A stretch of 64,000 bases of DNA from Leifsonia sp. 1010 (GTDB lineage: Bacteria; Actinomycetota; Actinomycetes; Actinomycetales; Microbacteriaceae). Numbering within the stretch: the stretch's first letter is position 1; each line of letters starts with the position of its first letter. Both the position numbers and the translations under genes were made by a program. The notes beneath the pieces are model-generated. The model was not told where the DNA came from. It searched no databases and was given only the letters and a program-made list of their open reading frames with translations. Below are positions 44,271 to 52,906 of the stretch, in pieces. Location of the stretch: positions 1,612,001-1,676,000 of the forward strand of contig NZ_JAVDSL010000001.1 in assembly GCF_031455295.1 (NCBI RefSeq), written 5' to 3'.

Positions 44271-45797
44271 TCAGGCGACCGAGCGGAGAGCCGCGGCCGG
44301 GCGGAGTCGAGAGGCACGCCATCCGCCGATGGCCCCGGCGATCAGGCCGCCGAGAATGGCGAGGCCGACCGCGCCGACGATGATCCACAGGGTCACTGGG
44401 GCGTGCAGGGCGATGTTCGCGGAGGTCGTCGCGGCCTCCCTGGCCGCTCCGAAGGCGCCGCCGAAGCCGCGGGCCGCGCCTTCGCCGGTCGCCCCCGTCG
44501 TCGCACCGGAGCGCTCGGCGGCGGCGCCGGTGGTGCCGTGGCTGATGCTGCCGGTCAGCGTCGGCGAGATCAGGTTGACGACGAGTACCCCGAGGAGGCC
44601 GACCGCGACGCCGATCACGCCCCCGATGACGCCCTGCACCACGGACTCGCCGGCGACCTGCCCGACGATGCGCCGGTTGGACCAGCCGATCGCCTTGAGG
44701 GTGCCGAATTCGCGGGTGCGCCGGGTGACGCCGGAGATGGTGAACAGGATGGCGATGAGGAAGGCCGCCGCGAGCACGATCACCGACAGCCAGGTGCCGA
44801 GGTTGGCGATGAGCTGGCCGGCGCTGCCGAGAGACCCGGAGACGGTCGAGGCGAGGTCGGCCTGCGTGCTGACCGTCGCCCCGGAGACGGCCTTCGTCAG
44901 GTCGGACTTGATCTGGTCGATGTCGCCGGAGGATGCCGCCTTCACGTACACGGACGAGATCTTTCCGCTCTGCCCGGAGAGCGTCTGGGCGACATCGAGC
45001 GGGATGTACGCGTTCGCCGCGGTGGTCGCGTCGGAGCCGGTCGCCGCGACGATCCCGATCACCGAGAAGTCCGTGCCGCCGATGGTGACGGTGTCGCCGA
45101 CCGCCTTGCTCGCCGTCTTGGCGTAGCTCGCGTCGAGCACCACCACATCCTTGCCCGCGTCCGCCGCCGTGAAGCTCCGGCCGCCGGTGAGGGTCACCGA
45201 CGCGAGGGGGCCGACCGACTTGCCGGCGGGGTCGAGGCCGAGCACCGAGAACGAGTCGACCGTGAAGGAGCTGCCGCCCGCGCCGTCGGAGCCGCCCGTC
45301 GGAGGCGCGGTCGGCTGCGCCGCCTGGCCGCTCTCGCGCTCCTGGCGGAGCTGCTGGAAGTTCGGCAGCGTCCCGCTGAAACTGGTGTTGGTGAGTGAGA
45401 GCACGGCGGCGGCCGACTCGACGTTCTGCACCTTCTTCACCGTGGTGAGGGTGGATGCGTCCATGACCGTCGCGCCGCGGGTCGGTTCGAGGCGGGAGGT
45501 GTTGACCTGCCGGGCGCCGCCGGTGTCCGTCCCGGCGTTGGCGCCGAAATCGAAGCGCGGGCCGCCTCCCGCGCCCTGCAGCCCGGTCGCGTTCTGCGCG
45601 GTCGCGGGCTGGCTCACCGTGATGTCCGTCCCCACCCCGTAGACCGACTGGAGCACGCTCTCCTGCGCCTGGCGCACCCCCGCCGAGACCGCGTCCACGA
45701 TGATGACCAGCGCGATCGCCAGGGCCATCCCGATCGCGATGATGATCGTCTGCTTGCGGCGGTTGAGCAACTCGCGCCGCAGATAGGTTCCGAACAT
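44271..45797 (-). CDS. ABC transporter permease, FtsX/MacB-like
   Basis: 508 residues. The first membrane helix is TIIIAIGMALAIALVIIVDA. A large extracytoplasmic MacB_PCD-like domain (residues ~60-330) has Gly/Ala-rich, low-complexity stretches. The FtsX domain has three helices with the loop TRRTREFGTLKAIGWSNRRI, a FtsX hallmark. A long Ala/Gly/Thr insertion lies between the last two helices. It is coupled to the ATPase 31 nt downstream. The cargo is unknown. Confidence 0.92.
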   Translation of the reverse strand: MFGTYLRRELLNRRKQTIIIAIGMALAIALVIIVDAVSAGVRQAQESVLQSVYGVGTDITVSQPATAQNATGLQGAGGGPRFDFGANAGTDTGGARQVNTSRLEPTRGATVMDASTLTTVKKVQNVESAAAVLSLTNTSFSGTLPNFQQLRQERESGQAAQPTAPPTGGSDGAGGSSFTVDSFSVLGLDPAGKSVGPLASVTLTGGRSFTAADAGKDVVVLDASYAKTASKAVGDTVTIGGTDFSVIGIVAATGSDATTAANAYIPLDVAQTLSGQSGKISSVYVKAASSGDIDQIKSDLTKAVSGATVSTQADLASTVSGSLGSAGQLIANLGTWLSVIVLAAAFLIAILFTISGVTRRTREFGTLKAIGWSNRRIVGQVAGESVVQGVIGGVIGVAVGLLGVLVVNLISPTLTGSISHGTTGAAAERSGATTGATGEGAARGFGGAFGAAREAATTSANIALHAPVTLWIIVGAVGLAILGGLIAGAIGGWRASRLRPAAALRSVA

Positions 45798-45909
45798 GGG
45801 CTCCCAAACTGTGCTGTCGGATGAACGTCTGGCGTGAGGTTAGGAACGGCCGTTTTCGGGTCGCTATGGCGAAGCTATGCATCCACCGAGTGACCGGTTT
45901 CCTGCGGAT

Positions 45910-45936
45910 TGTCACATCTGAAGCCCTTGCCGTGTC
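45910..45936 (+). promoter_or_regulatory. Predicted ECF41-type promoter
   Basis: TGTCACA (45910-45916), a 16-nt spacer and TGTC (45933-45936). ECF41 sigma factors recognise a TGTCACA -35 and a CGTC-like -10 (family knowledge). It lies 34 nt before the oxidoreductase that is co-transcribed with an ECF41-type sigma gene, so autoregulation is likely. Confidence 0.6.
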
Positions 45937-45969
45937 GTACGGGTGAAGGCAATCAGAAGGAGGAATCCC

Positions 45970-47187
45970 ATGCAGCAGAAGGTCGATGTCGTGGTGATCG
46001 GAGGCGGATACGCCGGAGTGGCGGCGGCCAACCGGCTGAGCGGTCGGGACGGCGTCTCGGTGACGCTGGTGAACGCGCGGCCGGTCTTCGTCGAGCGCAT
46101 CCGTCTCCACCAGCTGGCGGCGGGCACGGACGACGCGATCGTCGAGTTCCCGAAGGTCCTGGCACCGTCCGTCCACCTCGTCGTCGACGCCGTCGAGCGC
46201 ATCGACGCGTCGGCCCGGCGCTTGGAGCTCGCCTCCGGCGAGCAGCTCGGTTACGACTACCTCGTGTACGCCGCGGGCAGCGTCCGCGCCTTCGCCGATG
46301 TCCCCGGCGCTGCCGAGCACGCCCTTCCGATCGCGCAGCTCGGAGACGCGGACCGGCTGCGCGAGGAGCTCGCGGCACTGGGCTCGACGGACCCCGTCGC
46401 CGTCGTCGGGGGCGGTCCGCTCGGCATCGAGGTCGCGTCGGAACTCGCCGAGCAGGGTCGTACCGTCACGCTGTACTGCGGCGGGCTCCTCGGGCCGTCG
46501 CTCCATCCGCACGGACGCCGGTCCGTCGCTCGGCGGCTCGCGGCGCTCGGCGTCGCGGTCGAGGACGGCCCCGGCTCCCGCGTGGCTGCGGTGAAGCAGG
46601 ATGCGGTGGTGCTGGCGGACGGCAGCACGCGCCCCAGCGCGCTCACCATCTGGGCGGCGGGTTTCGCCGCAGCCGACCTCGCGCGCCGCAGCGGACTGAC
46701 CGTGGACACCGCCGGCCGGCTCCTGACCGACGAGACGCTGACCAGCGTCGACGACGACCGCATCGTCGCGGCGGGCGACTCGGCCGCCCCCTCCGGGCAG
46801 CCGCTCCGAATGAGCTGCCAGGCGGCGGAGCCGCTCGGCGGCCACGCGGCCGACACCGTCCTCCGCCGGATCGACGGTCGCGAGGCCGAACCGTTCGTGA
46901 TGGGATTCGTCGGTCTCTGCATCAGCCTGGGACGGCGTCACGGCATCTTCCAGTTCGAGCACAAGAACGACACGGCGACGCGCGCGCTCATCGGTGGCCG
47001 CGCGGGCGCGGTCGTGAAGGAGATTGTCTGCCGGAGTACCGTGCAGCAGCTGACGCTCGAGGCCCGGCATCCCGGCGCGACGCGGCTCCCCGCAGCATTC
47101 GGCGACCGCGAGCGCCGCCGTATGCTCGCAGTGAACGGGTCGGCCGCGGTGGTGGCGGGCGCGACCCCGGGACGGGAGGGCGCATGA
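45970..47187 (+). CDS. NAD(P)/FAD-dependent oxidoreductase (type II NADH dehydrogenase-like)
   Basis: 405 residues from ATG 45970 (GGAGG upstream). The FAD motif is VDVVVIGGGYAGVAAANRL and the NAD(P) motif VAVVGGGPLGIEVASELAEQ. DDDRIVAAGDSAAP is the second FAD contact. It resembles NDH-2/disulphide-reductase-like flavoproteins but lacks a clear membrane anchor. ECF41 sigma genes are typically linked to an oxidoreductase or carboxymuconolactone decarboxylase partner, and this fits that role. ATGA overlap with the sigma gene. Confidence 0.92.
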   Translation: MQQKVDVVVIGGGYAGVAAANRLSGRDGVSVTLVNARPVFVERIRLHQLAAGTDDAIVEFPKVLAPSVHLVVDAVERIDASARRLELASGEQLGYDYLVYAAGSVRAFADVPGAAEHALPIAQLGDADRLREELAALGSTDPVAVVGGGPLGIEVASELAEQGRTVTLYCGGLLGPSLHPHGRRSVARRLAALGVAVEDGPGSRVAAVKQDAVVLADGSTRPSALTIWAAGFAAADLARRSGLTVDTAGRLLTDETLTSVDDDRIVAAGDSAAPSGQPLRMSCQAAEPLGGHAADTVLRRIDGREAEPFVMGFVGLCISLGRRHGIFQFEHKNDTATRALIGGRAGAVVKEIVCRSTVQQLTLEARHPGATRLPAAFGDRERRRMLAVNGSAAVVAGATPGREGA

Positions 47188-48077
47188 GCTCGAACCGGAC
47201 GGATGCGGCGACGTCGCTCTTCGTGGCGCACCGCAACCTCCTCTTCACGGTGGCGTACGAGATGCTCGGCTCGGCGGCGGATGCCGAGGACGTGCTGCAG
47301 GAGACCTGGCTGCGCTGGAGCACCGTCGACCAGGCGGAGGTGCGGGAGCCCCGCGCCTACCTGGTGCGGATCACGACACGGCTCGCCCTCAACCGCCTCC
47401 GCAGCGCGCAGCACCGCCGTGAGGCGTACGTCGGGCCGTGGCTTCCCGAGCCGCTGCTGACCTCGCCCGATGTCGCCGACGATGCCGAGCTCGCCGACAG
47501 CATCTCCATGGCGTTGATGGTGGTGCTGGAGACCCTGGGGCCCACGGAGCGCGCGGTGTTCGTGCTGCGCGAGATCTTCGGCTTCGAGTTCGACGAGATC
47601 GCGGCAGCCGTGGAGAAGACGCCCGCGACCGTCCGGCAGATCGCGCACCGGGCCCGGCAGCACGTGGAGGCGCGGCGACCGCGGGTCAGTGTCAGCCCCG
47701 GTGAGGCGCGCGCCGCGCTGGACGCCTTCCGCATCGCGGTCGAGACAGGAGATGTGCAGGCGATGCTCAACGTGCTCGCCCCCGACGTCGTGCTCATCAG
47801 CGACGCTGGTGGAGTGAAGCAGGCCGCCCTCCGGCCGATCCTCGGCGCCGACAAGGTGACGCGCTTCATCGCCGGCGGGTTGCGGAAGGCTCCGGACTTC
47901 GCGATCGAGCCGACGGTCGTCAACGGAAGCCCGGCGCTGGCGCTCTTCGTGGCGGGCGAATTCGACGGTGTCCTGGCCGCGCACACCCAGGACGGGCGGA
48001 TCACGGGGATGTACATCGTCCGCAACCCGCAGAAGCTGTCGTGGCTGGGGGAGGAGCTCACGCTGTCGTTGCGATGA
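47184..48077 (+). CDS. sigJ: ECF41-type (SigJ-like) RNA polymerase sigma factor with SnoaL domain
   Basis: 297 residues. Region 2 is AYEMLGSAADAEDVLQETWL and region 4 is LGPTERAVFVLREIFGFEFD with the HTH EKTPATVRQIAHRARQHV. The linker has YVGPWLPEPL, a conserved ECF41 mark. The C-terminal SnoaL-like extension (~residues 175-297) carries SDAGGVKQAAL and VRNPQKLSW, the segments that control sigma activity in this group in place of a separate anti-sigma factor. It is translationally coupled to its flavin oxidoreductase partner. Confidence 0.93.
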   Translation: MSSNRTDAATSLFVAHRNLLFTVAYEMLGSAADAEDVLQETWLRWSTVDQAEVREPRAYLVRITTRLALNRLRSAQHRREAYVGPWLPEPLLTSPDVADDAELADSISMALMVVLETLGPTERAVFVLREIFGFEFDEIAAAVEKTPATVRQIAHRARQHVEARRPRVSVSPGEARAALDAFRIAVETGDVQAMLNVLAPDVVLISDAGGVKQAALRPILGADKVTRFIAGGLRKAPDFAIEPTVVNGSPALALFVAGEFDGVLAAHTQDGRITGMYIVRNPQKLSWLGEELTLSLR

Positions 48078-48111
48078 CGGCGGCCCCGGACGGTCGGCGC
48101 GCTGTGGAGCC

Positions 48112-48125
48112 GTACAAAGTACAAT
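48112..48125 (+). promoter_or_regulatory. Leaderless -10 with GTAC repeats (TetR gene)
   Basis: TACAAT (48120-48125) ends 6 nt before the GTG at 48132. Two GTAC cores (48112-48115, 48119-48122) overlap it and resemble the GTAC-rich dyad upstream of the convergent SDR gene. Confidence 0.5.
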
Positions 48126-48131
48126 GGCGGC

Positions 48132-48830
48132 GTGGCCCGAAGTCAGACACCCGCAGCGACTCGCAGCCGTCGTGGCGCCGCCGCGGGCGCGGGTCTGTCT
48201 CGGGCTGCGATCACCGCGGCGGCTGTCGGAATCGCCGACGCGGAGGGGATCGACGCGGTCACGATCCGACGCGTCGCGGAATCCTTGCACGTGAGTCCGA
48301 TGGCGCTCTACTGGCACTATGACGGCAAGGACGCGCTCTTCGAGAGCATGGGAGATGCGATCCTGGACGCGCTGGCGTTGCCGGAACCTGCATCGAGCTG
48401 GGATCGCGACCTCGCTGCCGCGCTCACGGCATTCAGCGACATCCTTCGCCCCCACCCCGAGGTCGCTCGCCTCGCCGCGGCCCGCGTCCTGAATCACCCC
48501 CGGGGGCTTGCGCTCTCAGACCGCGTCCTGCGTGCCCTGGAGGGTGCCGAGCTACCCGACGCGTCCATCGCGTGGCTGGGTTCGATGGCTTTCAACGTCA
48601 TCATGGCGGCGGTGACCGGCGAGCTGAACGCCCCGGCGACAGCGGAAGGCGCGCTCGGGGCGGATGCTCGTCGGATGGCGCTCGAGGCTGTCGACGAGCG
48701 CGAGTACCCCGCCGTGGCCCGCCACCGTGCACTCCTCGCGTCGTGCGATGAGCCTGATTCGTACTTCCGGCTCGTCATCGAGCACTTCGTCGGGGGAGTG
48801 CGGTTCATGGCCACGTCGTCGGCGAACTGA
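48132..48830 (+). CDS. TetR-family transcriptional regulator (TetR-class C domain)
   Basis: 232 residues from GTG 48132, probably leaderless. The HTH is VTIRRVAESLHVSPMALYWH followed by YDGKDALFESMGDAIL. The C-terminal region resembles TetR_C_1 regulators. It is convergent with the SDR gene (15 nt between ends), and both promoters share GTAC cores, so it may control the SDR gene as well as itself (inference). Confidence 0.9.
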   Translation: MARSQTPAATRSRRGAAAGAGLSRAAITAAAVGIADAEGIDAVTIRRVAESLHVSPMALYWHYDGKDALFESMGDAILDALALPEPASSWDRDLAAALTAFSDILRPHPEVARLAAARVLNHPRGLALSDRVLRALEGAELPDASIAWLGSMAFNVIMAAVTGELNAPATAEGALGADARRMALEAVDEREYPAVARHRALLASCDEPDSYFRLVIEHFVGGVRFMATSSAN

Positions 48831-48844
48831 AGGACCCGTTCGAC

Positions 48845-49636
48845 TCACACATCGAAGCCGTTCTTCCGGGCGAGATCGCCGGTGATCCGGGTCACCGCCG
48901 TCCGGGGCAGGATGCGCGCGGCCCAGGTCTGCGGCCGGTTCGATCGTCGGCCGGGGTACGAGGCCGTACGTCCGGCAGCGAAGTCGTCCAGGATGTCGCG
49001 GGCGACCGTGTCCGCGGAGTCGAGCGACCGCACGGCCGGGTCGACCTCCGAGTCGGCGAAGAATTCCGTAGCCGTCGGACCCGGCGACGCGATCATCACC
49101 CGCACGCCTCGGGCGCGCAGCTCCTCGGCCAAGGCCTCAGTGAACATGAGGACGAACGCCTTGGTCGATGAGTAGACGTTCTGGAACGGCATCGGCTGAA
49201 ACGCTCCGGTCGACCCGATGTTGATGATCCCGCCGCGGCCGTCGTTCGCCATACGACCGGCAACCGCGTGGGTCAACCGGACGAGGCCGATGACGTTCAC
49301 CGCGATCGGGGCGATGGCCTCATCGAGGGGGCGATCGACGAACGACCCGACGCCGCCGAGGCCGGCGTTGTTGACCAGTAGATCGATTGCCGGAAGCGCG
49401 GCCGTCGCCGCGAGGACGGTCTGCACCCCCTCATCCGACCCGAGGTCTGCGCTGATGGGGTTGACCTGAACGCCGTACTGCGCCCTGAGCTCGTCGGCGA
49501 GGTGCTCCAATCGACTCGCGGAGCGAGCGACGAGAACCAGGTGCGAACCCCGCGAAGCAAGGTCGCGGGCGAGCGCGGTTCCGAGGCCCTTGGAGGCCCC
49601 CGTCACGAGCGCGGTGCGGTTGCGGTATTCGTTCAT
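48845..49636 (-). CDS. Short-chain dehydrogenase/reductase
   Basis: 263 residues from ATG 49636 (AGGA 7 nt upstream). The cofactor motif is ALVTGASKGLGTALARDLAS, the NNAG motif is LLVNNAGLGGVG, and the catalytic Ser-Tyr-Lys is IINIGSTGAFQPMPFQNVYS then STK. It ends with a basic tail and no membrane anchor. It resembles DltE-type SDRs of unknown substrate. A GTAC-rich operator precedes it. Confidence 0.92.
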   Translation of the reverse strand: MNEYRNRTALVTGASKGLGTALARDLASRGSHLVLVARSASRLEHLADELRAQYGVQVNPISADLGSDEGVQTVLAATAALPAIDLLVNNAGLGGVGSFVDRPLDEAIAPIAVNVIGLVRLTHAVAGRMANDGRGGIINIGSTGAFQPMPFQNVYSSTKAFVLMFTEALAEELRARGVRVMIASPGPTATEFFADSEVDPAVRSLDSADTVARDILDDFAAGRTASYPGRRSNRPQTWAARILPRTAVTRITGDLARKNGFDV

Positions 49637-49655
49637 CGATGTCCTGACTCGTACG

Positions 49656-49681
49656 CTGTACATGTACAACGTACAGTACAG
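49656..49681. promoter_or_regulatory. GTAC-rich dyad upstream of the SDR gene
   Basis: CTGTAC (49656-49661) and GTACAG (49676-49681) bracket a 26-bp segment that also holds two more GTAC cores (49664-49667, 49671-49674). It lies 20 nt upstream of the SDR start and is a likely TetR-type operator. Confidence 0.5.
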
Positions 49682-49743
49682 CACGAGCGGTACTCAGAGA
49701 GTTCATAGGTTGTGCAAAGTCAGCATCCATCGCGCTCCTCATA

Positions 49744-50514
49744 ATGAGAAAGGTGACCATCAATGCGCGCGCCGCCTCCGGCCCCTCCAGCCAGCCCCGT
49801 ACCCTCCTGCGCCGCGCGGACGGCAGCGCCATCCGCGTGCTCGTCGTCGACGATGAGGCGACGCTGACGGACCTCCTCGCGATGGCCCTCCACTACGAGG
49901 ACTGGGAGGTCAAGACCGCGTCGAACGGCCAGCAGGCTCTGCAGCTCTCGCGCGAGTTCAAGCCGGATGTCGTGGTGCTCGACATCATGCTCCCCGACAT
50001 CGACGGCCTCCAGGTGCTGTCGCGGATGCGCGCCGACGGCAACGAGGCGCCCGTCCTCTTCCTCACCGCGAAGGACTCCCTCGACGACCGCATCGCCGGC
50101 CTCACCGCGGGCGGCGACGACTACGTGACCAAGCCGTTCAGCCTGGAGGAGCTCGTCGCGCGCCTGCGCGGTCTGCTTCGCCGGTCGCGCGCGGCGGTCG
50201 CCGACCACGACGACCCCGTGCTGATCGTCGGCGACCTCGTGCTCGACGAGGACAGCTACGAGGTCCACCGCGACGGCGAGCCCATCCAGCTGACCGCCAC
50301 CGAGTTCGAGCTGCTGCGCTTCCTGATGCGCAACCCGCGCCGCGTGCTCAGCAAGGCCCAGATCCTCGACCGGGTCTGGAGCTACGACTTCGGCGGCTCG
50401 TCCAGCGTGGTCGAGCTCTACATCTCGTACCTGCGCAAGAAGATCGACGCCGGTCGCGCCCCGATGATCCACACGGTCCGCGGCGCCGGGTACATGGTGA
50501 AGGCCGCGCAATGA
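49744..50514 (+). CDS. OmpR/PhoB-family response regulator
   Basis: 256 residues. After a ~28-residue leader the receiver begins IRVLVVDDEATLTDLLAMAL, with the phospho-acceptor Asp in DVVVLDIMLPDIDG and the Lys in GGDDYVTKPFSLEE. The winged helix is QLTATEFELLRFLMRNPRRV and SSSVVELYISYLRKKID, ending HTVRGAGYMVK. It resembles TcrA/MprA-type regulators. It overlaps the kinase gene by ATGA. No strong ribosome site is visible, and the N-terminal extension is unusual, so the start is uncertain. Confidence 0.92.
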   Translation: MRKVTINARAASGPSSQPRTLLRRADGSAIRVLVVDDEATLTDLLAMALHYEDWEVKTASNGQQALQLSREFKPDVVVLDIMLPDIDGLQVLSRMRADGNEAPVLFLTAKDSLDDRIAGLTAGGDDYVTKPFSLEELVARLRGLLRRSRAAVADHDDPVLIVGDLVLDEDSYEVHRDGEPIQLTATEFELLRFLMRNPRRVLSKAQILDRVWSYDFGGSSSVVELYISYLRKKIDAGRAPMIHTVRGAGYMVKAAQ

Positions 50515-52079
50515 CCTCCGCCCGCGTCGCGGGCTCCCCGACCACCGAGCCGGGCGGAACCGGTCGCGCGGGCGGCCGATCCTGGCGCATCCGGCCCTTC
50601 CGCTCGTGGACGCTGCGGAGCCGCGTCGTGCTCGTCGTCGTGGCGATGCTCGCGGTGCTGGGTGCCGTGATCGGGACGGTCAGCGTCTTCGCGCTCCAGA
50701 ACTACCTGATGCAGCGGCTGGATGGGCAGCTCACTTCTGCGCTCGACCGCGGCCAGCGGGCCGCGGATCGCATCTACGGCGACCAGCCGACGGGACCGGA
50801 CGTCATCGGAATCGTCCAGACGCCGGGTCAGCAGACCGGCACCTTCGGTGTCATCCGCAGCGGCGACATGCTGCTCTACCCCGTCATCCTCTCCGAGAGG
50901 CCGCCCGGAAGCACGCCCGATCAGCCGGTGGCGCCGAAGCGCGTGCTCATCTCGACCACCGCTCTGCTCAGTCTGCCGTCGGACGGCCACCCCCGCACCA
51001 TCGACCTCGGCGCGTCCCTGGGGGAGTACCGCGTGGCGGCTGTCCAGCTGACGAACGGCGACAGCGTCATCATCGGCCTCCCGCTCAGCGACGTGAACGC
51101 GACCGTCGCCCGGCTCACGCTCGTCATCGTGCTGGTCACCCTCGCCGGGCTGGTGTTCGCCTTCCTTCTCGCGAGCGTCGTGGTCCGGCTGGCGATGCGT
51201 CCGCTGGAGCGGGTGGCGGACACCGCGGAACAGGTCTCGTCCCTGCCGCTCGATCGAGGAGACGTCGCGCTCTCCGTCCGCGTCCCGGAAGCCGACACCG
51301 ACCAGCACACGGAGGTCGGAAAAGTCGGTTCAGCACTGAACCGGATGCTCGGCCACGTCGCCTCCGCCCTGACCGCACGCCAGGCGAGCGAACAGAAGGT
51401 ACGGCAATTCGTCGCCGACGCCAGCCACGAGCTGCGCACACCGCTCGCCTCCATCCGCGGTTACGCCGAGCTGACCCGGCGAGCCCCGCACGAACTCCCG
51501 CCGGACGTCACGCACTCGCTCGGCCGCATCGAGTCGGAGGCCACCCGGATGACCTCCCTCGTGGAGGACCTGCTGCTGCTCGCCCGGCTCGACGAGGGCC
51601 GCGAGCTCGACCGCGATCCCGTGGACCTCTCCCTGCTGCTGGTGGATGCGCTGAGCGACGCCCACGCGGCCGGACCCGACCACGAGTGGGCCCTCGACCT
51701 GCCCGACGAGCCCGTCGAGGTCGTCGGCGACGCCCCGAGACTGCACCAGGTGCTCATGAACCTGCTCGCGAACGCGCGGGTGCACACGCCGGAGGGCACG
51801 AAGGTGACGGCCGGCCTGCGAGTGGATGAGGACGCGCACCGCGCCGTCATCACCGTCGCGGACGACGGCCCGGGCATTCCGGAGGACATGCAGGCGACGC
51901 TGTTCGAGCGCTTCGCCCGCGGCGACAGCTCCCGCAACCGCGCCACCGGATCCACCGGGCTGGGCCTCGCCATCGTGCAGGCGGTCGTGCAGGCGCACGA
52001 GGGAGACGTGACGGTCACGAGCGAGCCGGGCCGGACCGTGTTCACGGTGTCGCTGCCGCTCGTGCCGGCCGCCGTCTGA
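50511..52079 (+). CDS. Membrane sensor histidine kinase (HAMP-HisKA)
   Basis: 522 residues. Two membrane helices (VVLVVVAMLAVLGAVIGTVS, and LVIVLVTLAGLVFAFLLASV near residue 215) flank an extracytoplasmic sensor of ~160 residues. A HAMP domain follows (VVRLAMRPLERVADTAEQVS). The H box is FVADASHELRTPLASIRGYA, the N box HQVLMNLLANARVHTPEGT and the G boxes VADDGPGIPED and STGLGLAIVQAVV. It is the cognate partner of the regulator just upstream. Confidence 0.95.
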   Translation: MTSARVAGSPTTEPGGTGRAGGRSWRIRPFRSWTLRSRVVLVVVAMLAVLGAVIGTVSVFALQNYLMQRLDGQLTSALDRGQRAADRIYGDQPTGPDVIGIVQTPGQQTGTFGVIRSGDMLLYPVILSERPPGSTPDQPVAPKRVLISTTALLSLPSDGHPRTIDLGASLGEYRVAAVQLTNGDSVIIGLPLSDVNATVARLTLVIVLVTLAGLVFAFLLASVVVRLAMRPLERVADTAEQVSSLPLDRGDVALSVRVPEADTDQHTEVGKVGSALNRMLGHVASALTARQASEQKVRQFVADASHELRTPLASIRGYAELTRRAPHELPPDVTHSLGRIESEATRMTSLVEDLLLLARLDEGRELDRDPVDLSLLLVDALSDAHAAGPDHEWALDLPDEPVEVVGDAPRLHQVLMNLLANARVHTPEGTKVTAGLRVDEDAHRAVITVADDGPGIPEDMQATLFERFARGDSSRNRATGSTGLGLAIVQAVVQAHEGDVTVTSEPGRTVFTVSLPLVPAAV

Positions 52080-52086
52080 ACCCGAT

Positions 52087-52116
52087 TTGCAGACCGGGGT
52101 GCGCATCCCGTACCCT
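52087..52116 (+). promoter_or_regulatory. Probable promoter of rplJ-rplL
   Basis: TTGCAG (52087-52092), an 18-nt spacer and TACCCT (52111-52116), just before the L10 leader. Confidence 0.45.
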
Positions 52117-52122
52117 GTACGA

Positions 52123-52256
52123 AGCCAAAGACCGCTGGTTGTCGTGCTCGCATGACCGAAGATCCACTCAGGTGGGGGCCCGCGCAGGTGTATGAAGCAA
52201 GTTCCGCATTCTCTGCGTCGCCAGCTCCGTGCCTCTGCGCCGGAGCTTTTTTCTTT
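52123..52256 (+). ncRNA. Ribosomal protein L10 leader
   Basis: The untranslated region before rplJ contains AAGACCGCTGG at its 5' side and CCCGCGCAGGTG in the middle, the conserved core of the L10 leader that binds the L10(L12)4 complex. It ends in an attenuator hairpin with a U-run (52223-52256). Binding of excess L10-L12 would repress rplJL. Assignment rests on recognised motifs and position. Confidence 0.75.
52223..52256 (+). terminator. Attenuator hairpin in the L10 leader
   Basis: AGCTCCG (52223-52229) pairs with CGGAGCT (52241-52247), 11-nt loop, followed by TTTTTTCTTT. It is an intrinsic-terminator shape located upstream of rplJ, so it works as an attenuator. Confidence 0.7.
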
Positions 52257-52337
52257 GTCCGGTGACGGTGTCGTCCAGCGACTTTGGCGGGCACACCGCT
52301 TCCGCGGTGTGCGACGAAGAAGATTGAGGAGTAGGCC

Positions 52338-52853
52338 ATGGCGAACAAGGAAGCCACGGTCGCCGAGCTCACGAACCTGTTCGAGAGCTCGACCGCCGTT
52401 CTGCTGACCGAGTACCGCGGTCTCACTGTCGCTCAGCTCAAGCAGCTGCGCACGTCGATCAGTGAGCACGCGACCTACGCCGTGGTGAAGAACACGCTGA
52501 CCAAGATCGCGGCCAACAACACGGGCATCTCGTCGTTCGACGAGGAGCTCGCTGGGCCGTCCGCGATCGCGTTCGTGCACGGTGACCCTGTCGCCGTCGC
52601 GAAGTCGCTGCGTGACTTCGCCAAGGCAAACCCTCTGCTTGTGGTCAAGGGCGGTTACTTCGACGGTAACCCGCTGACCGCAGAAGAGGTAGGCAAGCTC
52701 GCCGACCTCGAGTCCCGTGAGGTTCTGCTGGCCAAGCTGGCCGGCGCCTTCAAGGCCTCGCTGTTCGGAGCCGCATATCTGTTCAACGCACCGCTGTCGC
52801 AGGCCGTTCGCACGGTCGACGCGCTGCGTGAGAAGCAGGAGTCCGCTGCCTGA
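52338..52853 (+). CDS. rplJ: 50S ribosomal protein L10
   Basis: 171 residues, full length. It begins [20 protein letters not shown] and has [20 protein letters not shown] and [14 protein letters not shown], the rRNA-binding domain. The C-terminal helix that holds the L12 dimers follows. GAGGAG precedes the ATG. It is controlled by the leader upstream and followed 53 nt later by rplL. Confidence 0.98.
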   Translation: MANKEATVAELTNLFESSTAVLLTEYRGLTVAQLKQLRTSISEHATYAVVKNTLTKIAANNTGISSFDEELAGPSAIAFVHGDPVAVAKSLRDFAKANPLLVVKGGYFDGNPLTAEEVGKLADLESREVLLAKLAGAFKASLFGAAYLFNAPLSQAVRTVDALREKQESAA

Positions 52854-52906
52854 GTCCTCACGGACCAGGCCAGCGGTGAGTAACCACACACACTAAGGAG
52901 AGAACA

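Noticed and set aside
44227-47070. A very long open frame on the minus strand across the ABC permease and flavin oxidoreductase genes
   Set aside because: It is antisense to, or out of frame with, clearly conserved proteins and has the Arg/Gly/Ala-rich composition expected of high-GC shadow frames.
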